A DNA stretch of 64,000 bases, from positions 310,001-374,000 of the forward strand of contig DASVQQ010000007.1 of assembly GCA_036389035.1 (NCBI GenBank), in the 5' to 3' direction. Both the position numbers and the translations under genes were made by a program. The notes under the pieces are model-generated. The model saw only the letters and a list, made by a program, of their open reading frames with translations. It did not search any database and had not been told where the DNA came from. This DNA comes from Jatrophihabitans sp. (GTDB taxonomy: Bacteria; Actinomycetota; Actinomycetes; Mycobacteriales; Jatrophihabitantaceae). Below are positions 51,019 to 59,913 of this stretch, one piece after another (the first letter of the stretch is position 1; each line of letters starts with the position of its first letter).

Positions 51019-52089
51019 CTAGATCCCGTGCCGGCGATCGCCGAGCACGAGGCGGCTGACGCGGGCCTCCATCGCGGCGGAGAACACGCCGCCGGCGGCG
51101 TACTGCCCTGCCACGGCGCGCTCGACGTCTTCTTGCACCAGGTCTGCGTTGATGGCGATCGCCGCGGCCGACCCGGCGCCGGCCGAGGTGATCAGCTGGG
51201 TCCGTGGATCGACCACATTGCCGGCGGCCCAGACGCCGAAGGCGCTGGTGCGGCCGGTGGCATCGACAGCGACGAAGCCGGCCTCGTCGAGCCGGCAGCC
51301 CAGGCCGGTCAGCAGGCCGTCGGCATGGGGCGCGTTGCCGGGCCGGAGGAAGATCGCCGACCGCGCGATCACTCGACCGTCAGCCAGCTCGACACCGGTC
51401 AACCGGTCATCCTGGACCACCAGCCGCGTGACCTCGCCGCTGATGACCCGCACCCCGCGCGCTTCCAACTGGACGCGTTCGGCCGCGGGCAGGTCATAGG
51501 TGTGGACGAAGAACACCACGTCCTCGGACCACTGCCGCACGAGCAGCGCATGTTGCACCGAGCCGGGCAGGGTGCCCAGCACCCCCAGGGGTTGATCGCG
51601 GACCTCCCACCCGTGGCAGTACGGGCAGTGCAGCAGGTCCTTGGCCCACCGCTCGCGGGCCCCGGCGATCTCCGGCAGGTCGTCGCGAACACCGGTCGCT
51701 ACCAGGATCCGCCGTGCCTTCAACACCCGGCCGCTGGCCAGCCGAACGTAGAACCCGGCATCGATCCCGACCACCTGATCCTCGACCAGCTCCACGCCGT
51801 AGCCGGTCACCTCGGACCGTCCGGCGGCCAGCAGGTCGGCCGGCGGCATCCCGTCGCGGGACAGGAACCCTCGCAGCTGAGCCGCCGTGGCGTTGCGCGG
51901 CGCTCCGGCATCGACCACGGCGACCCGGCGCCGAGCTCGGCCCAGCACCAGCGCCGCGCTCAACCCCGCCGCCCCGCCGCCGACCACCACCACGTCATAG
52001 ACCTTCGACCGGCCGTCATAGACCAGTGCCTTGTCCTTGACTTTTGCCTTGTCATACACCTTTGCCTTGTCATAGACCTTCGCGTCCAT
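51019..52089 (-). CDS. Thioredoxin-reductase-like FAD/NAD(P) oxidoreductase
   Basis: A 356-residue flavoprotein. After a repeat-built N-terminus, VYDVVVVGGGAAGLSAAL binds FAD; CPYCHG is the redox-active CxxC; a second dinucleotide region precedes LRPGNAPHADGLL, and VWAAGNVVDP ends the FAD site. It resembles TrxR-like oxidoreductases that act on small disulphides or quinones, including natural-product dithiol oxidases. The ATG at 52089 is backed by GGAGG. The first ~27 residues are three KVYDKA-like units plus a degenerate fourth. It forms an operon with the MFS transporter downstream. Confidence 0.9.
   Translation of the reverse strand: MDAKVYDKAKVYDKAKVKDKALVYDGRSKVYDVVVVGGGAAGLSAALVLGRARRRVAVVDAGAPRNATAAQLRGFLSRDGMPPADLLAAGRSEVTGYGVELVEDQVVGIDAGFYVRLASGRVLKARRILVATGVRDDLPEIAGARERWAKDLLHCPYCHGWEVRDQPLGVLGTLPGSVQHALLVRQWSEDVVFFVHTYDLPAAERVQLEARGVRVISGEVTRLVVQDDRLTGVELADGRVIARSAIFLRPGNAPHADGLLTGLGCRLDEAGFVAVDATGRTSAFGVWAAGNVVDPRTQLITSAGAGSAAAIAINADLVQEDVERAVAGQYAAGGVFSAAMEARVSRLVLGDRRHGI
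52027..52080 (-). repeat. 18-bp tandem repeat in the 5' end of the oxidoreductase gene
   Basis: Three units of 18 bp (52027-52044, 52045-52062, 52063-52080) encode KVYDKA-like hexapeptides. They copy the KVYD segment that begins the genuine FAD-binding domain, so the leader seems to have grown by duplication of its own start. Confidence 0.92.
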
Positions 52090-52180
52090 CGCGATCACCT
52101 CCGTCGCCGAGAGTCCGCGCACCGGCTCCGAACTGACAACTTTCGTTGCCAATTCCGGGAACTGCTGATGGACTGGAGCC

Positions 52181-52777
52181 ATGGAGAACTCGCCGGCGAT
52201 CACCAACGCCCTGGCCGAAGTGGGCTCCCGCCTCAAGCGGGCGCGAGCCCAGCGAGGCGTCACCCTCACTGAGCTGGCCGCCGCGACCGGAATCTCCAAG
52301 AGCACCCTGTCCCGGCTGGAGGCCGGCCAACGCAAGCCCAGCCTCGAACTGCTGCTACCGATCGCCCAGGCCCACCGCATACCGCTGGACGAACTGGTCG
52401 GCGCGCCCGAGGTCGGCGACCCCCGGGTCCGGTTCACCCCACGACACCGCAACGGCCGCATCGTCGTGCCGCTCACCCGGCAACCAGGTGGTCCGCAAGC
52501 CTGGAAGGTGATCATTCCGCCCGGGCATGAGGAACCAGAACTGCGCAGCCACGAGGGCTACGAATGGCTCTACGTCCTGGCCGGACGCATGCGGCTGATG
52601 CTGGCCGACCACGACATCATCATGGGCCCCGGCGAAGTCGCCGAATTCGACACCAGGCTTCCGCACTGGTTCGGACCCGCGGGTGACCAGCCCATCGAGA
52701 TCCTCAGCCTGCTCGGCAAGCAAGGCGAGCGCCTGCACGTCCGCGCCGCGCCGCGCGCCAAGGCGGACAACGCCTGA
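52181..52777 (+). CDS. XRE-family regulator with cupin domain
   Basis: A 198-residue protein. N-terminal helix-turn-helix (SRLKRARAQRGVTLTELAAATGISKSTLSRLE) followed by a cupin (PPGHEEPELRSHEGYEWLYVLAGRMRLML, GEVAEFDTRLPHWF). Such HTH-cupin regulators sense small ligands through the cupin and commonly control the divergent gene. Here that is the TrxR-like/MFS operon, 91 bp away; TTGCC/CAACTTTC repeats between them could be operators. It ends exactly where the LAL gene's stop begins. Confidence 0.92.
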   Translation: MENSPAITNALAEVGSRLKRARAQRGVTLTELAAATGISKSTLSRLEAGQRKPSLELLLPIAQAHRIPLDELVGAPEVGDPRVRFTPRHRNGRIVVPLTRQPGGPQAWKVIIPPGHEEPELRSHEGYEWLYVLAGRMRLMLADHDIIMGPGEVAEFDTRLPHWFGPAGDQPIEILSLLGKQGERLHVRAAPRAKADNA

Positions 52778-55537
52778 TCACCGCCGCGGGCGCTCGGCAC
52801 GCGACAGCAGGTCGAGTTCCGCCGCCCGGCGGACCGCTGCCCGGCGGTTGTTGACACCGAGCTTGGTGTAGATGTTCTTGGTGTGCGTCCGCACGGTGTT
52901 CACCGACACCGACAGCCGGCGGGCGATGTCCGGGCCGTCGAGGTCGCTGCCGAGCAGCCGGAGCACGTCGAGCTCACGCTCGCTCAGCGGCTCGATCAGC
53001 CCATGATTCACGGATAAAACCGCCTGGGCCTGGGGGAAAGCTGCCAGCAGTCGACGGACGTAGGCCGGGGCGATCCCCTGCTTCGCGGCTGCTTTCAACA
53101 CCGACGCCATCGGCGGCCCCTCGTCGGCGAAGATCCGGACGTAGCCCTGCGGCTCAGCCAGCGCCAGCGCGCGTCGCAAGCAGGCCAGCGCCGCGGGAAG
53201 GTCTGCTCGCGCCTGGTGGGCCAGTGCCTGGAGCAGCAGGATCTCAAGGACGCTCCCCGCCCGGCGCCCCTGCTCAGCCGATGCCAGCAGGCGCTCCAGG
53301 AGCCGGGCCGCCTGGTGCGGCGAGTGCTCGGCGCGCTCGGTCGCCTGCTGGGCCAGCAGCAGCCTGGCCAGGGTGATGTGCTCGAACTCGCGCAGGTAGC
53401 TGAGCTCGTCCTCGGCGGACAGGCCTCGCTCCCGCGCCCAGCCGAGTGCCTCGGCCAGCCGGCCCCGCGCGGCCCATAGCCGGGCCCGCGCCGCGGGGAC
53501 CGGTCGCACCTCGGGGGAGTAGTCGCTGTTGAACACGCGCTCCGCCTCGTCGAGCAGGCCGATCGCGCCGTCGAGATCCCCTTCGGCTTGCCGTATCCGA
53601 GCCATCGCGACCCGCCAGCGATACTGGTTCTGCGGTAGGCCGGCATGCTCGCCCAGCTCCAGGCTCGCCTGCAGGTGCTGCCTAGCGGCGTCGAGGTCAT
53701 CGCGCTCACACAGCAGCACGCTGATGCCCACCCGCATGTCCGCCGCCCCCCTCAGCACGAGTCCGGGCTGGCTGGTCGCGAGCCGCAGCCCCCGCTGGTA
53801 GGTGCTCATCGCCTCGTCCAGGCGGCCTCGGGTGATCTGGAGGTCAGCGAGCGCGATGGCGCAGCCGAGCACGTCAGGGAGGTAGCCGGCCTTTTCCAGG
53901 CTCGCCATCGCCTCGGCCTCCAGCCGGTGCGCCGACTCCAGGTCCCCGCTCGTCCAGTGCGCCAGCGCCAGCAAAGCGGCTGCCCCGCCACGGCCGAGGT
54001 GATCGTCGGGATGGCTGAGGTCCAGGGCCCGCTGGGCATGTGCCATGGTGGCGGCCACCTCGCCGCGGATCCGAGCCTGCCCGGCCCGGTACATGGCGAT
54101 CGCGGTGGGCAGGCCGCGAAACCCCTGCTCGTCCAACACCACCATCTCCGCCGGCCGGGCGTGCGGTCCCGCTCCGCTGTCTGTGGTGTCGAGCCACCGC
54201 TCGGCCTCGCGCAGCCGGGCCTCGACGCCTTCGAGCTCGCCGCTGACCATGAGCGAGGCGGCATAGCCGACGCTCAGCACCGGCCTGACGGAGAACAGCT
54301 CCTGCGGAAGCGCCTCGAGCCAGCCACGCAGGGTGGCGTCCTGCCGGCCCCGGCGCAGCGCCGGGATCGCCAGCTCGATCAGGTCGGCCGCTCGCGCGAA
54401 GTCCTGGCCGGCCAACGCGTGGGAGATCGCCTCGGCTCGTTCGCCGTGCTGCTCGTACCAGTCGATCGCCCGCCGGTGCAGCTCAGGGACGAGATCGGGT
54501 CGGGACTCCAGCAGCCGCGCTCGCAGCACGTCGGCGAACAGGTGGTGGTAGCGGTACCACCGGCGACGGTCATCCAGCGGGACCAGGAACAGGTTGGCTC
54601 GATCCAGAGCCTCCAGCATGGCCCTGCCGCCGTCACCGCCGCCGCCGGTGACGGCATCGCACAGTGAGCCGTTCAGCCGGCTCAGGATGCAGGTCTGCAG
54701 CAAGAAGCTCCGGACCTGCTCGGGCTGGCGTTGCAAGACCTCTTCGGCCAGGTAGTCGACGATGTAGCGGTCATCGCCGGCGAATCCCGCGATGAAGCCG
54801 GCGACGTCGTCGCGACCCCGCATCGACAGCGCCGCGAGCTGAAGCGCGACGATCCAGCCCTCGGTGCGGCTCTCCAGCGCCGCGACATCGGCTGCCGTGA
54901 GGCCCAGTCCCATCGCCTCGTTGAGGTAGGTCGCGGCCTCCTCGGGCGTGAAGCGCAGCTCGGCTGCCCGGACCTCGACCAGCTCGCCACGCCCGCGCAA
55001 CCGCGCCAGCGCCAACCCCGGGTCAGCCCGGCTGGAGATCATCAGGTGCAGCTGTGGGGGCAGGTGCTCCAGCAGGAAGGCCATCCCGTCCTGGACCGCG
55101 CGCGCGTCGATGACGTGATAGTCGTCGAGCACCAGCACGATCTCGGAACCGACGGCGTGCAGGTCGTTGAGCAGGCTGGCCAGGACCGCCTCGGTCGGCG
55201 GCTGGGCCGACTGCAGCAGCGACATCGCGCCCGCCCCGACCCCGGGTACGGCCGTCCGCAGCGCGGCGACGAGGTAGGTCCAGAACAACGCCGGGTCGTT
55301 GTCACGCTGATCGAGGGAGAGCCACGCCACCGAGCGCCCATCAGCCGGAGCGGCCGCCGACCACTGCGCCAACCACTCCGTCAGCAGCGTTGTCTTGCCG
55401 AACCCGGCCGGAGCTGACACCAGCGTCAGCGTCGACTCCGCCCCACGGCTCAGGCGCTGGCTCAGCCTGGGACGCGCCACCAGATCGCGTCGCCGCCGGG
55501 GGACGTGGAGCTTGGTCTCGAGCAGTGGGCTCGTCAT
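52778..55537 (-). CDS. LAL-family (MalT-like) LuxR regulator
   Basis: A 919-residue protein: Walker A SAPAGFGKTTLLTEW near residue 45, Walker B VLVLDDYHVID, a long middle of TPR-like helices and a C-terminal LuxR helix-turn-helix (ELDVLRLLGSDLDGPDIARRLSVS, VNTVRTHTKNIYTKLGV). MalT-type activators bind ATP and an inducer and act as large oligomers. GGAGGTGGC precedes the ATG. It is divergent from ilvE and tail-to-tail with the XRE-cupin gene (their stops abut). Its targets are unknown; the ABC-2/DUF4386 operon or the oxidoreductase/MFS operon are candidates by proximity. Confidence 0.93.
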   Translation of the reverse strand: MTSPLLETKLHVPRRRRDLVARPRLSQRLSRGAESTLTLVSAPAGFGKTTLLTEWLAQWSAAAPADGRSVAWLSLDQRDNDPALFWTYLVAALRTAVPGVGAGAMSLLQSAQPPTEAVLASLLNDLHAVGSEIVLVLDDYHVIDARAVQDGMAFLLEHLPPQLHLMISSRADPGLALARLRGRGELVEVRAAELRFTPEEAATYLNEAMGLGLTAADVAALESRTEGWIVALQLAALSMRGRDDVAGFIAGFAGDDRYIVDYLAEEVLQRQPEQVRSFLLQTCILSRLNGSLCDAVTGGGGDGGRAMLEALDRANLFLVPLDDRRRWYRYHHLFADVLRARLLESRPDLVPELHRRAIDWYEQHGERAEAISHALAGQDFARAADLIELAIPALRRGRQDATLRGWLEALPQELFSVRPVLSVGYAASLMVSGELEGVEARLREAERWLDTTDSGAGPHARPAEMVVLDEQGFRGLPTAIAMYRAGQARIRGEVAATMAHAQRALDLSHPDDHLGRGGAAALLALAHWTSGDLESAHRLEAEAMASLEKAGYLPDVLGCAIALADLQITRGRLDEAMSTYQRGLRLATSQPGLVLRGAADMRVGISVLLCERDDLDAARQHLQASLELGEHAGLPQNQYRWRVAMARIRQAEGDLDGAIGLLDEAERVFNSDYSPEVRPVPAARARLWAARGRLAEALGWARERGLSAEDELSYLREFEHITLARLLLAQQATERAEHSPHQAARLLERLLASAEQGRRAGSVLEILLLQALAHQARADLPAALACLRRALALAEPQGYVRIFADEGPPMASVLKAAAKQGIAPAYVRRLLAAFPQAQAVLSVNHGLIEPLSERELDVLRLLGSDLDGPDIARRLSVSVNTVRTHTKNIYTKLGVNNRRAAVRRAAELDLLSRAERPRR

Positions 55538-55714
55538 GCCACCTCCCCTCCGGAGCTAGTCTCCACCTGCCGTCCAGACGGTAGGCCCTCAGCGAGACGG
55601 CGCGCCGGACCCGGCTCGGTCGACGCGGGTGCGGGTCGCGGCCACCAACGCGGTGGCCACGACTGCGGCGCCGAGGTTCGGCGCCCTAGATTGAGAGCGG
55701 CGAAACGAGGCGAC

Positions 55715-56800
55715 GTGACCAAGAATTTCGAGCTCACCCGGACTGCCCGACCGGTTGCTGTGGACGAGCGGGCCAGGATGCTGGCCGATCCAGGCTTCGG
55801 CCGCTACTTCTCCGACCACATGGCCTCGGCCACCTGGACCGTGGAGGAGGGCTGGCACGACCTGGGGATAACCGCCCTGGCGCCCTACTCGCTGCACCCG
55901 GCTGCCTCGGTGCTGCACTACGCGCAGGAGGTGTTCGAGGGCCTCAAGGCGTTCCGGCACGCCGACGGCAGCATCTGGCTGTTCCGGCCGGAGCTGAACG
56001 CGCGCCGGTTCGCCAACTCGGCGCGGCGGCTGGCCCTGCCGGTGCTGAGCGAGGAGCTGTTCCTGGAGAGCATCGTGGAACTGGTGCGCGCCGATCAGGA
56101 CTGGGTGCCGCCCTTCGACACCGAACGCAGCCTGTACCTGCGTCCGTACATGTTCGGATCGGAGGCCTTTCTCGGCGTTCGGTCGGCCGCGCGGGTCAGC
56201 TACGGCGCGATCGCCTCGCCCGCGGGCGCCTACTTCAGCTCCGGGGTCAGCGGCGTGACGCTCTGGGTCAGCGAGAACTACGCCCGCGCCGCCAAGGGGG
56301 GCACGGGCGCGGCCAAGTGCGGTGGAAACTACGCCGCCAGCCTGGCCCCGCAGGTCGAGGCGCAGGAGTACGGCTGCGAGCAGGTGCTCTACCTCAGCGA
56401 TGACTCCGATCGCTACCTAGAGGAGTCGGGCACCATGAACCTGTTCCTGGTCACCGCCGGCGGCGAGCTGGTCACGCCGGGCCTGGGCACCATCCTGGAG
56501 GGCGTGACCCGAGCCAGCGTCCTGGAACTGGCCGCCGAGCACGACCTCAAGCCGGTGGAGCGGCGGATGCGCCTGGACGAGCTGCGTGCCGGCTGCGCGG
56601 ACGGCTCGATCACCGAGATGTTCGCGGCCGGCACCGCCGCCGTCATCACCCCCATCCTCGGGTACAAGGGCCCCGGGTACGCCCAGACCGTCGGCGACGG
56701 GCAGCCCGGCAGCAAGACCCTGGCCATCCGCCAGCACATTCTCGACGTGCAGTTCGGCCGGGTTCCCGACACCGGCAACTGGCTGCACCGGGTGGTGTAG
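55715..56800 (+). CDS. ilvE: Branched-chain amino acid aminotransferase
   Basis: A 361-residue class IV PLP aminotransferase: HYAQEVFEGLKAFR, RLALPVLSE, the PLP lysine in GAAKCGGNYAAS, EESGTMNLFLV and GTAAVITP. It transfers amino groups between glutamate and the keto acids of Leu, Ile and Val. The length is right for the actinobacterial housekeeping enzyme. The GTG at 55715 follows AACGAGG. No T-box or attenuator is visible upstream; a small CCGTC/GACGG inverted repeat lies at about 55570. Confidence 0.93.
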   Translation: MTKNFELTRTARPVAVDERARMLADPGFGRYFSDHMASATWTVEEGWHDLGITALAPYSLHPAASVLHYAQEVFEGLKAFRHADGSIWLFRPELNARRFANSARRLALPVLSEELFLESIVELVRADQDWVPPFDTERSLYLRPYMFGSEAFLGVRSAARVSYGAIASPAGAYFSSGVSGVTLWVSENYARAAKGGTGAAKCGGNYAASLAPQVEAQEYGCEQVLYLSDDSDRYLEESGTMNLFLVTAGGELVTPGLGTILEGVTRASVLELAAEHDLKPVERRMRLDELRAGCADGSITEMFAAGTAAVITPILGYKGPGYAQTVGDGQPGSKTLAIRQHILDVQFGRVPDTGNWLHRVV

Positions 56801-56976
56801 GCATGCCGGGCAGCCCGGCCGGCCCGGACGAATGGCAGCAAAGAGGTCGGATCGCAGGCGAGGTATTTGCCTGCTGATCCTGGCCACCTTGCATATAAGC
56901 TATGGCCAAATCCACTTGCTGAGGTGAAGCAGGGCTGACATCGAGCCTGCGTCGATCTGGGATCCAAGGAGCGCGT

Positions 56977-58224
56977 ATGTCCGCTGCAGTCGGCGCGAAG
57001 TCGCCGTTGCTGCTCTACGTCAACACCCCGTTCTGCAACTCCAAGTGCCACTTCTGTGACTGGGTGGTCAAGGTTCCGATCGGGGACCTGCGGCTGGGCC
57101 CGGAGTCAGAGGGCCGCCGGGGCCACCTGGACGCGCTGAAGATCCAGATCGCGGAGCAGGCGCCGGCTCTCAACGAGCGGTACCGGCCGGAGCTGATGTA
57201 CTGGGGCGGCGGCACCGCGAGCATCCTGAGCTGCGAAGAGATCGAGACCCTCTACGGCGCGATGGCCGACGCGTTTCCGATGGGCGAGGTCGTCGAGGCC
57301 ACCATCGAGAGCAGCCCGGAGTCGCTCACCCTGGAGAAGCTGACGCTGCTGCGCGGGCTCGGCTTCAACCGGATCAGCATCGGCGTGCAGTCCTTCGAGG
57401 ACGACCGGCTGCGGATGATCGGGCGCGCCCACTCTGCCGAGATGGCCGAGACGAGCATCGAGCTGGCCCGCAAGGCCGGCTTCGACAACATCAACATCGA
57501 CCTGATCGTGGGCTTTCCCGACCAGGACCTGACCGAGGTGGAGCGGATGATGCGCCACGCGGTCGACCTGCCGGTCAACCACTACTCGATCTATGCCTAC
57601 CGGGCCAGCGAGGGCACCGTGCTGCGCCGGCGACTGGACCGCGCCAACGCCAAGACCGACCTGGCCAACCAGCTCAAGGCCTACCAGTTGGCCAGCGACA
57701 TCCTCACCGCGGGCGGATCTCCGGAGTACACCTTCGCCTACTTCGGAACCCCGATCTGCAAGGCCGACCTGGCGTACTACCAGATGAAGCTGGACTGGAT
57801 CGGCTTCGGCTCCGGCGCGTTCTCGGTCATCGACGGGCGGATGAAGGGCTTCAAGGCCGGCAAGCTGCACGACTACATCGCCCATCCCACCCAATTCGAC
57901 TACGACCTGCCACTCTCGGATGAGTCCCAGGCGGCCGGCCTGCTCGGCTTCGCGCTGACCACCCCCGAAGGAGTCGACGCCGAGGTCTTCCAGCAGCGGA
58001 CCGGGGTCTCGCTGTGGACTGCGCTGGAGTACCAGGGGGTCAAGGACTACCTGGCCCAGTTCTGCCAGTACGGAGAGCTGATCACCGACGAGAAGGGGAT
58101 CCGGTTCGCCCGCGAGGACATCGCGAAGGTGTTCATCTCGATGAACTGGCACGAGCAGCCGGACGAGTCCGCGCCCGCGCCCGTCCCGGTCGAGTTGGGC
58201 ATGCCGACGACAGCTTCGGTGTGA
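56977..58224 (+). CDS. HemN-like radical SAM protein (class C methyltransferase/cyclopropanase-like)
   Basis: A 415-residue radical SAM enzyme. The cluster motif is CNSKCHFC (Cys20, Cys24, Cys27), preceded by YVNTPF as in HemN/HemW proteins; the next Trp replaces the aromatic pair usual in HemW. YWGGGTASIL, GVQSFEDDRLRMIGR and LIVGFPDQDLTEV are HemN-family marks, and a HemN C-domain-like winged helix ends it. The sequence and context (no heme genes, an FAD monooxygenase 20 bp downstream) suggest a class C enzyme using two SAMs, such as those in natural-product methylation or cyclopropanation. A heme-related role cannot be excluded. Confidence 0.85.
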   Translation: MSAAVGAKSPLLLYVNTPFCNSKCHFCDWVVKVPIGDLRLGPESEGRRGHLDALKIQIAEQAPALNERYRPELMYWGGGTASILSCEEIETLYGAMADAFPMGEVVEATIESSPESLTLEKLTLLRGLGFNRISIGVQSFEDDRLRMIGRAHSAEMAETSIELARKAGFDNINIDLIVGFPDQDLTEVERMMRHAVDLPVNHYSIYAYRASEGTVLRRRLDRANAKTDLANQLKAYQLASDILTAGGSPEYTFAYFGTPICKADLAYYQMKLDWIGFGSGAFSVIDGRMKGFKAGKLHDYIAHPTQFDYDLPLSDESQAAGLLGFALTTPEGVDAEVFQQRTGVSLWTALEYQGVKDYLAQFCQYGELITDEKGIRFAREDIAKVFISMNWHEQPDESAPAPVPVELGMPTTASV

Positions 58225-58243
58225 GCCTCGTAAGGTCGGCAGC

Positions 58244-59314
58244 ATGATCGCCGGCCACTGGAGCGTCGTGGTCGTCGGCGGCCGGATCGCGGGCGCCACC
58301 GCCGCCTGGGCGCTTGCCCCGTACGCGGAGAAGGTGCTGGTCGTCGACGCCTCGCAGGCCACCTCGTTCTGGCCGCAGCAGTCGACCTGGGACCGCGACG
58401 GCGCCATCCTGTGGGATGACCTCGGCCTGCTGGACACGGTGCTGGCCTGCGGCGCGCCGCGCACCTACGGGCACACCTTCCGCTTCGAGGACGAGGTCAG
58501 CGAGCAGGACTACCCGCAGCAGGACGGCTACTCCTACCGGATGACGGTGCCGCGCGAGGTGCTCGACCCGGCGCTGCTGCGGGCGGCCCAGAGCCGCGAC
58601 AACGTCACCGTGCTGCGCCCGGGCCGGGTCCGCGACATCGTGACCCGGGGCGGGCGGGTGAGCGGGGTGACAGTCCGCCACCAGGGCGTCGAGCACGCGG
58701 TCAGCTGTGACCTGCTGGTGCTGGCCGACGGCCGGCTGTCCCGCAACGCCGACCGGGTCGGCGCCGTGCCCTACCAGGTCATCCCCTCACCGTGGGTGGC
58801 GATGCTGGCCTACTTCGCCGACCTGCCGCTGCCCACGGACCGCGGCTACATCCACCTCGAACGTGACAACGTGGCCATCTCGACCCCGTGCGGGCCCCGG
58901 CAGTGGTGCGTTTCCACCGACATGCACCAGGCCATGCTGGACGCCTCCGGCCGGCACCCGGCGCAGGAGTTCGCCCGGATCATCGCCGAGGACCCGCACA
59001 TCGGACCGGCGGTGGCCCTCGGGCGGCGGATCACCCCGGTAGGCGGCGCCGGCAAGCTGCGCATGCATCGCCGTCCGATGAGCGGGCCGGGCTGGTGCCT
59101 GGTCGGCGACGCCGGCTATCACCTGGACCCGGTGGTCGCGCGGGGCACCAAGGTCGCCCTGGTCGGCGCCCAGTTGCTGCGCGACCGGATCGCTGCCGCC
59201 GGGGACGTCGCGGGCGCCGTTCTGGACGGCCTCACCGAGCAGCGCGACGCCGCCCTGGAGGGGGACTGGGAGCTGGCCGAGCAGGCCTGCCTGCCCGCGC
59301 CGGTCCGGTCCTGA
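58244..59314 (+). CDS. FAD-dependent monooxygenase/reductase (geranylgeranyl reductase/halogenase-like)
   Basis: A 356-residue flavoprotein. The dinucleotide loop is VVVVGGRIAGATAAW, where Arg-Ile replaces the usual Gly-Pro. The second FAD motif is CLVGDAGYHLDPVVARGTKVAL, lacking the usual GDAAH His/Ala pair and the GxG exactly. No Lys characteristic of flavin halogenases is seen. It follows the radical SAM gene by 19 bp and is probably co-transcribed. The pair may build a small specialised metabolite or modify a lipid; the substrate is unknown. Confidence 0.85.
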   Translation: MIAGHWSVVVVGGRIAGATAAWALAPYAEKVLVVDASQATSFWPQQSTWDRDGAILWDDLGLLDTVLACGAPRTYGHTFRFEDEVSEQDYPQQDGYSYRMTVPREVLDPALLRAAQSRDNVTVLRPGRVRDIVTRGGRVSGVTVRHQGVEHAVSCDLLVLADGRLSRNADRVGAVPYQVIPSPWVAMLAYFADLPLPTDRGYIHLERDNVAISTPCGPRQWCVSTDMHQAMLDASGRHPAQEFARIIAEDPHIGPAVALGRRITPVGGAGKLRMHRRPMSGPGWCLVGDAGYHLDPVVARGTKVALVGAQLLRDRIAAAGDVAGAVLDGLTEQRDAALEGDWELAEQACLPAPVRS

Positions 59315-59393
59315 CGGCCAGTAACGGCGCTCGGGGCCGCGGCTTCCTAGGATGGACTTCGAAGCGGCAGCCGTGGAGATGGGGGACCTGAAC

Positions 59394-59906
59394 GTGCGCG
59401 TCCGGTACCCGGCGGCTGCAGCGGCACTTCTGTTGCTGATCGGGTGCACCTCCACCGAGGACCCGGTCATCCCGCCGCCGCCGCCCAACGCCTCCCAGCC
59501 GACGCCGTCCACAGCGCCGCCCCCGAGCACCAGCCGGCCCAATCCCGCGCTGGTGCCGCCCGAGCTGGCCAAGTACTGCCGCTCCGGCTTTCCGCTGGAG
59601 GGGGTCTGGTCACCGCACCGGCTGACCGTCAAGGAGCGTTGCGTGGCAGTCACCGGAATCGCGTCGCTGATCAAACGCGAGCATGACGGTGACATGCACA
59701 TCTCGCTGACCGGGGTCGATCCGAAGTGGCTGAACGCGGTCAACCTGCAGCGCTCGACCAGGAGCCTCGTAGTCGAGGTGGTGCCCTCGATCCCGATCCC
59801 GATGCCGCCGCTGAGGTCCCGGGTGACGATCGTCGGCCCCTGGGTCCTGGACACCCAGACCGGCTGGCTGGAGATCCACCCGGTCTGGGCGATCCTGCCT
59901 GCCTGA
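59394..59906 (+). CDS. Small secreted lipoprotein
   Basis: A 170-residue protein. From the GTG at 59394 (GGGGGA just upstream) a short signal YPAAAAALLLLIGC ends in the lipobox Cys, giving a lipid-anchored protein on the outer face of the membrane. A Pro/Ser/Thr-rich linker (about 50 residues) leads to a compact beta-rich domain with two Cys (KYCRSGFPLEGVW, KERCVAVTGIASLI, SLVVEVVPSIPIP). No family recognised. ATGs at 59352 and 59379 give longer N-termini without a proper signal. Confidence 0.7.
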   Translation: MRVRYPAAAAALLLLIGCTSTEDPVIPPPPPNASQPTPSTAPPPSTSRPNPALVPPELAKYCRSGFPLEGVWSPHRLTVKERCVAVTGIASLIKREHDGDMHISLTGVDPKWLNAVNLQRSTRSLVVEVVPSIPIPMPPLRSRVTIVGPWVLDTQTGWLEIHPVWAILPA

Positions 59907-59913
59907 GCCCGGC

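Noticed and set aside
55538..55714. Search for a T-box or leader-peptide attenuator before ilvE
   Set aside because: No run of branched-chain codons, no T-box sequence and no terminator hairpin were seen.
56832..56927. 31-codon frame (basic start, hydrophobic middle) between ilvE and the radical SAM gene, considered as a precursor peptide
   Set aside because: No ribosome site, no recognisable leader or core, and no peptide-modifying context beyond the radical SAM gene; kept only as a remote possibility.
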